Shown here piece after piece: positions 47,849 to 63,344 of a stretch of DNA of 64,000 nucleotides. The translations under genes and the position numbers were made by a program. The notes beneath the pieces were generated by a model that was given only the letters and a program-made list of their open reading frames with translations, was not told where the DNA came from and made no database searches. Within the stretch, counting starts at the first letter, position 1. Every line of letters begins with the position of its first letter. Source of the stretch: Macrostomum hystrix (Eukaryota > Platyhelminthes > Macrostomidae); assembly GCA_950097015.1 (NCBI GenBank), contig CATNEN010000001.1, positions 6,867,501 through 6,931,500 of the forward strand, in the 5' to 3' direction.

Positions 47849-48100
47849 ATGAGCACAGCTTTACTCGCGATACACACTCGATGGGAAGTCATCTCCTGCC
47901 TGGCGATATTTTGCACCTTTCTAATCACTCTGCTGTTGTTCTCTCTATTAATTAATCAGCGCACATTCGGCTCCTTGATGGTGCGACGCCGGGTTGAAGA
48001 GCAACAGCTGATTGGTGCGCCTAATCGGAGCGGAGTGCGAGTGACAAGGGAGCTGCGAATCGTTCGAAATCCTAATTTGAATCCAGAGGATAAAGTCTGA
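47849..48100 (+). CDS. Small single-pass membrane protein, unknown
   Basis: A single-exon frame of 83 residues. A hydrophobic segment at residues 14-35 (VISCLAIFCTFLITLLLFSL) is followed by a basic, polar tail with MVRRRVEEQQ and VTRELRIVRNPN, so by the positive-inside rule the C-terminus would face the cytosol. I do not recognise the family; it is comparable in size to metazoan small integral membrane proteins. An AATAAA lies at 48212, 110 bp after the stop. The GC content is above that of its flanks, which favours a real gene. Confidence 0.6.
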   Translation: MSTALLAIHTRWEVISCLAIFCTFLITLLLFSLLINQRTFGSLMVRRRVEEQQLIGAPNRSGVRVTRELRIVRNPNLNPEDKV

Positions 48101-48785
48101 CCTATTGCTCATTGTTCTGTACAGTTTACCGAAAAATTTGAATGCTAACAAAAACTTTTTAATGTTTGATTTGTCTAATTGGTTCATATTGGTATTCAGC
48201 AGGTATTCGACAATAAAACATTGTTGTCTGGGAGCTATTTAGTGTCGCAGTATCGAATCTTTCGATGTTTGTACGTCGAAAACGAATACAGTTTTCTTTA
48301 AAAAACTGACTTGAATTTTACAGGAATTTCTTTTTCTTTTAGTAGAACGTAGAGCAATAAAGCTTTCACCTTTCCTCTGGGACTTCTTTTCTGGGATTCC
48401 CAGAGAAATGCTCATGAGCGTGCTCGTGTGTAATACTTGTTGATAACATTTTTGTGACATCGGTGCCCAATTAGTTTGATATTTAGAGAACAGAGAACAC
48501 TAATAATGTCCACATTCCTTAAACAGTATGTCTCTTCAAAACTTTAGAACTTCAGAACTAACGAGTAGTTTATTATTAAGCAGTGAATAATATACCATTT
48601 TACGTTCTATTTGATAAAAACTGCAACCAATTTGGCCACGGCTCAGCCTGACGCAGCCGCAGCAATTTTCCATAGACAGCCGCCGCTAGCAGCAACCAAT
48701 TTGGTAAAAACTGCGAGCTATTTTGCCAGCTTGAAGATATCATTCTTATCATTCTTATCATCTTATCTTTCTTATCATCACTCTG
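48101..48785. other. 3' region of the small membrane protein gene and unassigned sequence
   Basis: A polyadenylation signal at 48212. Beyond it nothing firm is seen; the open frame at 48611-48859 overlaps the transposase fragment in another frame. Confidence 0.4.
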
Positions 48786-48959
48786 ATGGCGAATCGTGGG
48801 CCGTACCAAAAGATAAGTCAGCTGGATCGAGAGCGAATCGTGAGAGCGTACAGGAATGACGACGACTGGAGAGAGCTTGGCAGAATGATGGGGATGAAAA
48901 AACCGACAGAACGTAAAAAGGTACATTTTTATAATAAGTATTACTTTAATAAAAAGTAA
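48786..48959 (+). pseudogene. N-terminal helix-turn-helix of a transposase, truncated
   Basis: A 57-codon frame. MANRGPYQKISQLDRERIVR followed by AYRNDDDWRELGRMMGMKK resembles the paired-like helix-turn-helix starting many DDE_3/IS630-related animal transposases (R-G-P-Y, E-R-x-R-I-[IV], ..D/EDW..LA..LGIK). After that the frame becomes AT-rich and stops where the left arm of the foldback element begins. No catalytic domain follows. Confidence 0.45.
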
Positions 48960-49915
48960 TATGCCTTTTAACAGTGTTGTTGGGCATAAGTGAAATTTAT
49001 CTAGTCCAAGTGCTCCTACCACTGAGCGAAGTGAGTTTGATTTAGTCGCTTCAATTAGCTTGCAGCCATAGACGGTGAATTCAATATAGTCGTTTTTAGC
49101 GCGCGCAACGAGATCGTAGCTTTTATTTAGCCAAAGTGAAATGAATACGGTCAACGAGATCGTAAACTTTCATAAAAGGCGCAAAAACACATAAGATGTG
49201 TAAGATGTAAGATGTAAAATGTAAGGTGTAAGATGTAAGATGTAAGGTGTAAGATGTAAGATGTAAGGTGTAAGATGTAAGATGTAAGGTGTAAGATGTA
49301 AGATGTAAGGTGTAAGATGTAAGATGTAAGGTGTAAGATGCATACGCTCCCTCTCCCAAGTGGAGTTGCAACGGCAAATTGGCGATAGGAATGTAGGTGC
49401 CGCGTTAGGCATTACGCTGCAGGAACACCGCGCACGCATTCTGGAGCGTGAACTGGAAGACTGTATGAGCGCAGTTACACAGCTGCACTGCGAAGCCTGG
49501 CACCGAGAAAGTCTGCGCTATGTACCGCGCTGCATAGCCATGGAGGACATCGTTGCCTAATTGAACACTGAACAGTTTTGTTTGCCTGACGGTCACTAGT
49601 TGTGTGCTGCCATTGCATCTTACACCTTACATCTTACATCTTACACCTTACATCTTACATCTTACATCTTACACATCTTACGTGTTTTTGCGCCTTTTAT
49701 GAAAGTTTACGATCTCGTTGACCGTATTCATTTCACTTTGACTAAATAAAAGTCACGATCTCGTTGCGCGCGCTAAAAACGACTATATTGAATTCACCGT
49801 CTATGGCTGCAAGCTAATTGAAGCGACTAAATCAAACTCACTTCGCTCAGTGGTAGGAGCACTTGGACTAGATAAATTTCACTTATGCCCAACAACACTG
49901 TTAAAAGGTATATTA
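48957..49915. mobile_element. Foldback element with long inverted arms and a unique core
   Basis: The left arm, 48957 to about 49340, is repeated inverted at about 49610-49915. Outer arm sequence (CCTTTTAACAGTGTTGTTGG, ACGAGATCGT.., CGCGCGCAACGAGATCGT) is nearly identical over some 240 bp. The inner part of each arm is a (TAAGATG)n/(TAAGGTG)n 7-bp tandem repeat, longer on the left than on the right. This is the architecture of foldback (FB-like) transposons. The core 49343-49608 is unique and open. Confidence 0.88.
49360..49560 (+). CDS. Open frame in foldback core, unknown
   Basis: A 66-codon frame ending in TAA at 49560, preceded by a pyrimidine-rich CGCTCCCTCTCCCAAG that would make a good splice acceptor. 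The product (ELQRQIGDRNVG..., LERELEDCMSAV, LHCEAWHRESLRY) is GC-rich, amphipathic and Cys-containing, unlike the AT-rich arms. It may be a captured host exon or part of the element's own protein. I recognise no family. Confidence 0.3.
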   Translation: MELQRQIGDRNVGAALGITLQEHRARILERELEDCMSAVTQLHCEAWHRESLRYVPRCIAMEDIVA

Positions 49916-50490
49916 AAAAGAAAAGAATTAAGACAAAAATTAGCGATAGAAAAAATACAGCAAATCAAGCTTTAATTATTTGCAAATACCATAATTTTCA
50001 TACTAAACTTTGCTTTGCTTTTCTTTATTGCTTTAACAAATACTTTTATATTTTGTTATAACTGGTAAAACGCTTTGTCGCTCATTTTAAGATTTTGCGA
50101 AAACTTGATGGATAGCTCAAGACGTTAAGATATATAAATGCTTTATGCACCTGTTGTCTTTACTTCAGACTTGTGGATTGTTATCCTAAGGAAAGACTAA
50201 TTAAGTCTATAAGTTTTTATCCAAAATCCATGACGCACTTAGTACTGTCTAGAATTAGTGTTTGATTTGATTTTAAGAACCCTATCGGCTTTTTTAGTTG
50301 TGTCAAGTTACTCAATCTTGTTATATATTATACACTTAAAAGTAACAAGAAGGACAAAGAGTGTATATACGGAAGTTCTGCATGCTAAATTCAGTTTATA
50401 TTTTACAGATAATATAATATAGACTTATAATCCTCTTTTTTGTTTGGTAGCTAGCTACTGAGAAGTATCTATATAGAATTAGTTCTAAAG
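49916..50490. other. Upstream region of MAPKAPK2/3
   Basis: AT-rich DNA between the foldback element and the kinase start codon. It presumably contains the promoter and 5' UTR; no specific element identified. Confidence 0.4.
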
Positions 50491-55664
<5,174 letters not shown>

Positions 55665-55829
55665 TTGTATGCTCCGGCGAGGCGTGGCCCTGACTGAGAT
55701 TGCCTGCCTGACTGCTACTTTTGACTATCGCAGCACGCTCTGTTGTCCTTTTGTTTAGTGTTTATTATGATAAAAGTTTGTAGACCATTTTTCACTTCTG
55801 TTTTATTATCTACTGTCTGCTCCTTACCG

Positions 55830-56400
55830 TCTACCCTCTTCTATCTACTGTCTACTTTCTACTCCACACTACCTACTCTCTACTCCTCACTACCTACTCT
55901 CTACTCCTCACTACCTACTCTCTACTCTACACTACCTACTCTCTACTCCTCACTACCTACTCTCTACTCCTCACTACCTACTCTCTACTCTACACTACCT
56001 ACTCTCTACTCCTCACTACCTACTCTCTACTCCTCACTACCTACTCTCTACTCCTCACTACCTACTCTCTACTCCTCACTACCTACTCTCTACTCCTCAC
56101 TACCTACTCTCTACTCCACACTACCCACTCTCTACTCCACACTACCTACTCTCTACTCCACACTACCTACTCTCTACTCCACACTACCTACTCTCTACTC
56201 TACACTACATACCCTCTACTATTAACTGTCTACCACTATCTAGTGTCTTCTCTCTACCCTGTACCCTTTAGTCCATACTGCCTACCCTTTAGTCCATACT
56301 GCCTACCCTTTAGTCCATACTGCCTACCCTCTACTGTCTACTGTCTACTCCCTCCTACATACTGTCTACCCTCTAATATCCACTGCCCACCCTTAACCAT
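55830..56400 (+). repeat. 21-bp minisatellite 3' of MAPKAPK2/3
   Basis: About 18 copies of CTACTCTCTACTCCTCACTA plus C (CCTCACT/CCACACT/CTACACT variants), followed at 56245-56330 by a short array of TACCCTTTAGTCCATACTGC. It begins about 170 bp after the kinase stop codon, probably within or just after the 3' UTR. Confidence 0.94.
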
Positions 56401-58170
56401 CTATTATCTACTGTCTACCCACTGCGCTTTAGTGTGCACTCTCTACACACTATTCTCAATATTTTTATTTCTTATCGCTACTAAATTAGTGGTAATATTG
56501 TCACGATTTTAATTCCATTATTAAATAATTTGGGCACCCTGTAGGTTAGCGAAAGCACATATTTATTTTCTGACTGTTAACTCATTTTGTCAGTCTTTTG
56601 ATATGATAATGTGTCCAATCCAAATCCAGCTTTCAATATTATTGATTTATTCTAATGTTAAGTTAAAAATGTGAAAATTTGCCATATTTTTGTTAACAGG
56701 AGTAAAATATTTTCTGTTTGGATAGATTATCATTCTTTCGGTCCTGATTATATTGTTTTGTAATTTAGATTTAGATTTACGAGCGTAGATTGGCCAAATT
56801 ACTATTTAGTGACTAATTCTCTACTCTGCGAAGGCAACAAATAGTTTAAAAGCCTATCCGGATCTTGTAATACATTATCTGCAGCCTGCACTATATAGAT
56901 AAGAAATTAGTTTTCTCTCGCATCATAGTCGCATTGTAGGCAAATGTAAACCATTATACAGTAGCTTACAGATTACGTGTGTTAACAATATAAATTACAA
57001 ATAACATTAAAATAAGTATAAGTAAGTAAAATAAGTAATAAGTAAAATAAGTAAGGCACTACATATATTATAACTAGGTATTCATACGAGCGAATGTCTT
57101 TAGCAAAAATTAAGTTAAATCTATTTTTATAGACTAACTAAGAAGCTTTTATAATTTAATGGCTTACGCTTTTTATTTGTTCCTCTTCGTTAAAATATAT
57201 TATTTTTCTTTGATCATTTATATGCACAGATTCTTCTATTCAGCCAAGGCCTGTTACCGTGCTAAACAAAAACTAACGGTTATAATTTTATAGAGGATCG
57301 GATAGTTTTATTAAAATGTCTAGAAGCTAGAATCTTCTAAACTTCACCTGTAGTGAAAATTTGTCTATAGTGCCTCCATTTAATCGTCTTTGCCTTGTTT
57401 AGTGCTCTTGGACTCGTGGAATTTTTTTGTGAGGATTTCTAATATTCATAAGCTGGAAGTTTTTATAATATAAATACACATTTTGCTGCGTTTAATATAG
57501 TGTGTGAATAGCTCTCTACGATTTATCTTATCTTAATATGAAAGCTGCATAAAAAAATGTAATTGTCAGTTTTTTGCACAACTGTATGGCTTTTCATCAG
57601 TTTATCAGATAGCATGATAATCAGACTAAAACCTGAAAGTAATATTAGACCAACTGTTGGGTCAGCAAACATTCTTTAGAAACGTTACGCTAAGTATTAT
57701 CAATACAAATCTTTACGCGTCGATTTTCAAAGCACTTATGTCCAGCACACAATATAGTGATCCTGCCTGCGTAAGGCAAATGTAATAAAAGCAATGCGCA
57801 AGAGAGCAAGCTGTATAATGAAAATAGCTGGTTGCCAGCTACTTCTGTAAGTTCAGTGCCTATATAACAAATAAATCTGAATAGCTGGAGTCGACGTTAA
57901 GAGCTTTTCGCGTATTTAAACAACAACGTCTTGTGTAAATAGCTGCACAATAATTACTAGAAATTGAAATTCTTTATAAACACAATAAATTTAGTGAAAT
58001 TCTCGACAATAAAAAGATATAATGTTCATGCTTTGTTACTTTTTAAAATCCATATTATTATGCTAATTATTTAAATTTTGCTTAACGTCTCTTTCAAACT
58101 TATTTTCTATTGTTTTTGGATTTCCGGGCCCATTTGTGTCACTAAACAATATTGTTTGAAATAAGCTTAA
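56401..58170. other. Intergenic sequence between MAPKAPK2/3 and eIF3m
   Basis: AT-rich, with a short AAGTA-rich simple repeat near 57010-57050. No gene or mobile element recognised. The eIF3m promoter should be in the last few hundred bases. Confidence 0.45.
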
Positions 58171-61100
58171 ATGAATTCCTTTATCGCTTTAACTGAAGCG
58201 GCGCAGGTAAGTAAAGTTTTCCCATAACCTAGTGTTAAGTGCTATTGTTGTATGTTAATGTAGTAAATTGTTTTATTTTTGTATTTTTTGCGTTTAAAAG
58301 TCTGATCATTTTCTGTATAATATTAGTGATGCACCATAAAATTTCAATTTTTTATCTAAATATTATATTTCATGTGTACGTTTTTATCAGTTGTTATTAT
58401 GATAGTCACACTTGTCCCTATATTATTTAGATATCAGATTTTGTCTAATTGGTTCCTTCCATACCTGCAATGGCCAATGCTTATATTTTCTAAATGACAA
58501 ATCTTTTGGATAGATCTTACTGGAATAACACCACTACTCTAGGTTGCATGTTAGTGTCCCAAGTTATGAATGTGACTATATGTGCAATGCACTACACCAA
58601 GAGGTTAGCTAGGTATTTACATAGCAATAAAATGTGTCTTTTGCTACAATAAAGTCAAAAGTGCCTAATAAACAGTAAATGCACAGTAAAGTTCTGTGTT
58701 AATTTTAAGCATATTTTTCTTGACCATTTTTTGTAGCATTCAATCAGTTTTTCTAAGCCAGCTTTCCAGAAAATGGCATGAAAGTGATTCAAGGATTTGT
58801 TGACTGTATGAATAACCTCATCTTGATTTGCAAAGATCTTGCCACATATTGGCATCTTCATTAGACCAAATAAGTGAAAGTTTGTGATTGCAAGGTCAGG
58901 ACTCTAGGCAGGGTGGTGCAAGCTCTTCCACCTTGGCTTGCTTCTATGTGGCTGCAAGAGGTTAGGCATTGTCCCAAAGGCTGAAGGTCTTTTTTGCATT
59001 GTTCCATTGTGATTAGCAGCTCCTCAAATTTTCTGTCACAAAATGTCATTCCACAGCACCCAGTTCTCCAGTGAGTAATGTGCACTAGCTTTCTTGTGTT
59101 GCGCTGTTAGCACATGTGGAACCAACTTCGCGCAGATGTTTAAGTATCCTTGATGTTACAGAAAGTGGGACACAGACAAATGTGGATACCACACATGCTT
59201 TCCATTTCACATACACTGGTAGAGGGATTATCTTTCAAATAATAAAGGGCAGCAGTTGCTTGGTCTTGGCCTGTGCTTGAGTGTAGGTGGCCAGATCAAG
59301 GGAAATCAGCAACATTGGTGGCACCATCAGCAACAAGTCAGATGCTCAAACACTCGTGTGCAACCAAGAGCATGAAGACCAAATGAAAGGAGCACCTTAT
59401 CAAAGGTCTGCCTTGCTGTATTACCCTCTCATTGACATGCCATGATAAAATGGTGCTGACTCTCCTTAGACCCTTAAAATTTGGCAAGGCATTTGCAGTT
59501 GTCCTGTACACTTATTTTATGCTTGCTCACAAAGACACTAACAAAGAGTGCCATCTGGGCAACAGTGACTGCCTGCACAAGCATCCTGCACCAGCTGGTC
59601 CCATTCTGCTTCAACAAGCCAGCCTTCTAGAAGCTGCATGCCACAAAACTCACCACCAGGCAAGATATTGTCAGCACAGGCATCATAGCTAGGATATTCT
59701 GACCAAATAAAAAATCGCACTATATAGTATTTAGGAATGGGATGCAATTCCGTTATATTAAACCACAGTATGCTGAATGCTGTAAGCATGAGGAACAAAA
59801 TGGCCGCCAAACAAGTCTAAATCAAATGTACAAAAGCAAAAACAGACAAAACTGAAAGCAAACTATATCTTATAAGTTTATCAAATATACAAAATTAGAA
59901 AAATGTTTAAATTTTCAAATATATTTACTTTTATTTAAAATAAAACTACTTGCCAATAACATTTGCTCAGGTAGCCGAGTTGAGCAAGTTCTTAAAGAAT
60001 GCCGGCTGGTCGGACAGTTCCACTGTGGACTCATCGGCTCCATGGCCGGAGCAGCTAGTCAAAGTCCTGCCTGGATTATCTGTCCTGTCCCAGCGGTCGA
60101 TGCAGCCAGCTGACATTGAATCCGTGCTAAACGGCATCGTCTCTCTAATTGTTGAAATGCCGCCAGCTGCGATGCCCGCAGCTGTAGAATCTTTCTGTCG
60201 CGCTGTCTGCTCCCTAAATCTGAGCCTAAAGCAGGCGACGGACGATGCTAAGCAGCAGCAGCAGCAGCAGCAGCCGGCAGTTCTTCCATCGGCCAGAGAG
60301 GCGATCGCCGCTTGCAAAGTGGCGCCGTTGCAGAATCTATTCCGCCTATTGCCAGAGAGTTCCAGCCTGCGCTACCATGTCTACCTGGCGCTGGTTGAAG
60401 CCGCATCCGAGGAGCGTCGCATGGCCCAGGTGGTCACCGATAGGATTCAGCTCAGGGGCTGGATGAACGACTGGCAGTGCAACCAGGAGGATCGCAAAGT
60501 GAATTTTTATACATTTTTTCTTCTGTTAATGCGATTCAGACAGGACGAGAATTGATTTTGTTTAGAATCGAACTCCCGACCTCTTGGTTAGAATTTTGAA
60601 GCTCTAACCACTGGGCTGCAGACTTCCTTGGAAATGTATGGCATTGTAAAATCGTAGGTTTGAGTTTTTGGACTGAACTGATGTGCGTCTGTAGACCAGT
60701 TGAGCACGCTGTACAACAACTGGTCTAAACTAGGTGTGGTTAAATTCTCAATTCACACTCTTAAGTATGAGCGTACTTGTCTCTACTAAGTATTTATTAC
60801 TTAATACTACGCCCGTGTATTTAAAATAACCTAGCCAAGGGTTGTAGCCTGGTGGTTAGAGCGTCGGACTTACGACTTCATGGTTCCCGATGGTTCGATT
60901 CCCGACTCCACTGGAACAAATTAAGTTTTTTGCAAGACTGGGTAATGTATGTGTACGAATGGGTAACAACATCATCTGGTGAATGGGGCGGGTGGCATAG
61001 TGGTTAGCGCGTTTGCCTCGAGCACCAAGGTCCTGATCTCGATTCCGCGGCGAGGCCACATTAATTTAGGGCGATGGCTCGGGGGCTTGTCGTGTAATTC

Positions 61101-63206
61101 ACGCGCTTGAGGGCCGACCTCCAAGGCACAGTGAAAGTGTACACACCCGTGTGAGTATGTGCCTGCGTACGGTATCTGTGTGCGTTTGTGCTCAGGAGTC
61201 AGCGAAATGGGCAGAATTGCCTCCTCGCTGGCTGCGGGTCTAGTGTCACTAAATGATGTGCCACTGCCTGCAGCCCTCCTGCAATTATTGTTACTATCAT
61301 CAGTAGGGAAAATTGTAGATGTGGCGTCCTCCCCAGTCCATGGACTGAACAGGAGTTCGCAGCCTTTCATTCTTATCCTACCCGATACAGGCCCTGTGGC
61401 GCCGGCTGCACACGGCCCTTACACGCAGCGGCGATCAGTCCAGCGCCAATGTCTGCCTAATAGAACTGATGGACTCCTACACTGAGGCGGACGCATCCAA
61501 GGCCAGAGAGGATGCCATCCTGTGCATTGTGGCCACACTATCAGACGATTCCGTCTACATTATGGACCATCTGCTCAGCCTGAAGCCAATACAATTCCTT
61601 GAGGGCGAGCTCATACACGACCTTCTACTGATCTTTGTCAGTGGGAGCCTATCTGACTATCTGACCTTCGCCGACAAGAATGCTGAATTCGTCCGCGGCC
61701 TGAACATCTGCACAGAGTCTTGCATGAACAAGCTGCGCCTGTTAACTCTGATGCGATTGGCTGAGAATAAACAGGAATTGGACTATAGCCTACTGCAGGA
61801 AGAGCTCAAGATGGAGTCTGACGATCTGGAAGAGTTCATCATTGATGGTTAGTCATTCACCACCTTCGTTGGTCATTACCCCCTCGCATTGATGCTTAAG
61901 TTGGTTATTAACCCTTTTCATTTATGCTTATGTTGGTCATTACCCTTCGTCATTAATGCTTAGGTTGGTCATTAACCTAGATCTTAGATGCTTAGGTTGG
62001 TCATTAACCTAGATCTTAGATGCTTAGATTGGTCATTAACCTAGATCTTAGATGCTTAGGTTGGTCATTAACCTAGATCTTAGATGCTTAGATTGGTCAT
62101 TAACCTAGATCTTAGATGCTTAGATTGGTCATTAACCTAGATCTTAGATGCCTAGATTGGTCATTAACCTAGATCTTAGATGCTTAGGTTGGTCATTAAC
62201 CTAGATCTTAGATGCTTAGGTTGGTCATTAACCTAGATCTTAGATGCTTAGGTTGGTCATTAACCTAGATCTTAGATGCCTAGATTGGTCATTAACCTAG
62301 ATCTTAGATGCTTAGGTTGGTCATTAACCTAGATCTTAGATGCTTAGGTTGGTCATTAACCTAGATCTTAGATGCTTAGATTGGTCATTAACCTAGATCT
62401 TAGATGCTTAGGTTGGTCATTAACCTAGATCTTAGATGCTTAGGTTGGTCATTAACCTAGATCTTAGATGCTTAGATTGGTCATTAACCTAGATCTTAGA
62501 TGCTTAGGTTGGTCATTAACCTAGATCTTAGATGCTTAGATTGGTCATTAACCTAGATCTTAGATGCCTAGATTGGTCATTAACCTAGATCTTAGATGCC
62601 TAGATTGGTCATTAACCTAGATCTTAGATGCTTAGATTGGTCATTAACCTAGATCTTAGATGCTTAGGTTGGTCATTAACCTAGATCTTAGATGCTTAGA
62701 TTGGTCATTAACCTAGGTCTTAGATGCCTTGATTGGTCATTAACCTAGATCTTAGATGCTTAGATTGGTCATTAACCTAGATCTTAGATGCTTAGGTTGG
62801 TCATTAACCTAGATCTTAGATGCTTAGATTGGTCATTAACCTAGATTTTAGATGCTTTGTCTGATCATCTCGCTCTTTGACTTAAATATTGCATTGACCA
62901 CAGAGCATTTTTTATGCCATACTCGTATTTGTTTTAACAGCCTCTCGCAAGGAGGCAGTCTTCTGCAAGATCAATGAAGTCCAGCGCAAGGTCCTTGTCT
63001 ATGGCACAACTCATCGCACCTTCGGCCGAGCCCAATGGACCTCGTTGCGCAAGACTCTGCAACAGTGGCACGACAATCTGCAAGAGGTGCAGACTAGACT
63101 GCAGGTTCTGGCTCCGGGCGAACTGCCCGAGACTGCTCCGACCATTGCCGCCGCTTCGGCTAGCAGCGCTGCCAACACTGCCCAGCAATCCACCGTCAGC
63201 TCCTAG
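58171..63206 (+). CDS. Eukaryotic translation initiation factor 3 subunit M
   Basis: Subunit of the cytoplasmic eIF3 complex that organises the 43S pre-initiation complex. Exons 58171-58206, 59971-60498, 61391-61847 and 62941-63206 sum to 1287 nt, 428 residues (human 374). The first exon encodes only 12 residues (MNSFIALTEAAQ), joining in frame to VAELSKFLKNAGW, which matches the family N-terminus. The C-terminal half is the PCI domain: DHLLSLKPIQFLEGELIHDL, a KLRLLTLMRLAE helix, then EAVFCKINEVQRKVLVYGTT and HRTFGRAQWTSL of the winged helix. Differences from human are a Gln run at about 102-109 and an Ala/Ser-rich tail. Introns 1 and 2 carry a mariner remnant and tRNA-derived repeats; intron 3 is a 32-bp array. 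AATAAA at 63320. Confidence 0.95.
58655..59100 (-). pseudogene. Mariner-like transposase remnant in eIF3m intron 1
   Basis: Read on the minus strand through frameshifts and stops, the order is LWDNA (the family D-N-A of the second catalytic Asp), then SPDLA..NFHLFGL, matching mariner SPDLAPSDYHLFG, then IFANQDEVIHTVNKSL and WKAGLEKLIECYKKW, matching F.sdEEV..av...l and F..GI.KL..RW.KC. N-terminal parts are not recognisable. It is inactive. Confidence 0.68.
59101..59970. other. Rest of eIF3m intron 1
   Basis: The frames 59432-59692 (plus) and 59538-59810 (minus) lie here without recognisable domains. They may be further decayed parts of the mariner copy. Confidence 0.35.
60548..60625 (-). repeat. 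tRNA-like sequence in eIF3m intron 2 (minus)
   Basis: The complement contains an A-box-like GCCCAGTGGTTAGAGC and a B-box-like GGGAGTTCGATTC at tRNA spacing, but no clean cloverleaf. Similar to the fragment at 381-440. Probably a SINE head or tRNA pseudogene. Confidence 0.6.
60842..60915 (+). repeat. tRNA-like sequence in eIF3m intron 2 (plus)
   Basis: A-box-like TAGCCTGGTGGTTAGAGC and B-box GGTTCGATTCC at the right distance. The anticodon stem does not pair properly, so it is a tRNA pseudogene or SINE head and not a working tRNA. Confidence 0.6.
60984..61300 (+). mobile_element. tRNA-derived SINE, copy C (most complete)
   Basis: The head has A-box-like GTGGCATAGTGGTTAGCGC and B-box-like GATCTCGATTCC. 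The body and tail are shared with copies at 12056-12375 (plus) and 19493-19735 (minus). It lies in eIF3m intron 2, same strand as the gene, ending about 90 bp before the acceptor at 61390. Confidence 0.82.
61858..62865 (+). repeat. 32-bp minisatellite in eIF3m intron 3
   Basis: About 31 copies of GGTTGGTCATTAACCTAGAT followed by CTTAGATGCTTA. The array starts directly at the donor (GATG|GTTAGTCATTCACC resembles a diverged unit) and ends about 75 bp before the acceptor. Each unit has ATTAAC followed by CTAG and CTTAG, like branch point and acceptor. Confidence 0.96.
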
Positions 63207-63344
63207 ATAGTCTCTGATTTTAGTCTCTGAACTCTATTTCACTGTTAGAATCCAATTAGTGATGTTTTGTGCTGCGCCTAAATGAAAAAATCATTTAGTT
63301 AACAGTTATTCAGATGAGAAATAAAAGTTCATGAAAATTAAGAC

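Noticed and set aside
48600-49154. 184-codon minus frame overlapping the foldback arm
   Set aside because: It spans the transposase fragment and the inverted arm antisense; composition and hydrophobic runs look non-coding.
59432-59810. Overlapping open frames in eIF3m intron 1 as genes
   Set aside because: No domain, no splice context and opposite-strand overlap; they lie next to a mariner remnant and are probably its decayed part or chance.
60842-60915. Functional tRNA gene
   Set aside because: Promoter boxes are present, but the anticodon and acceptor stems do not pair, and related tRNA-like heads occur in SINEs nearby.
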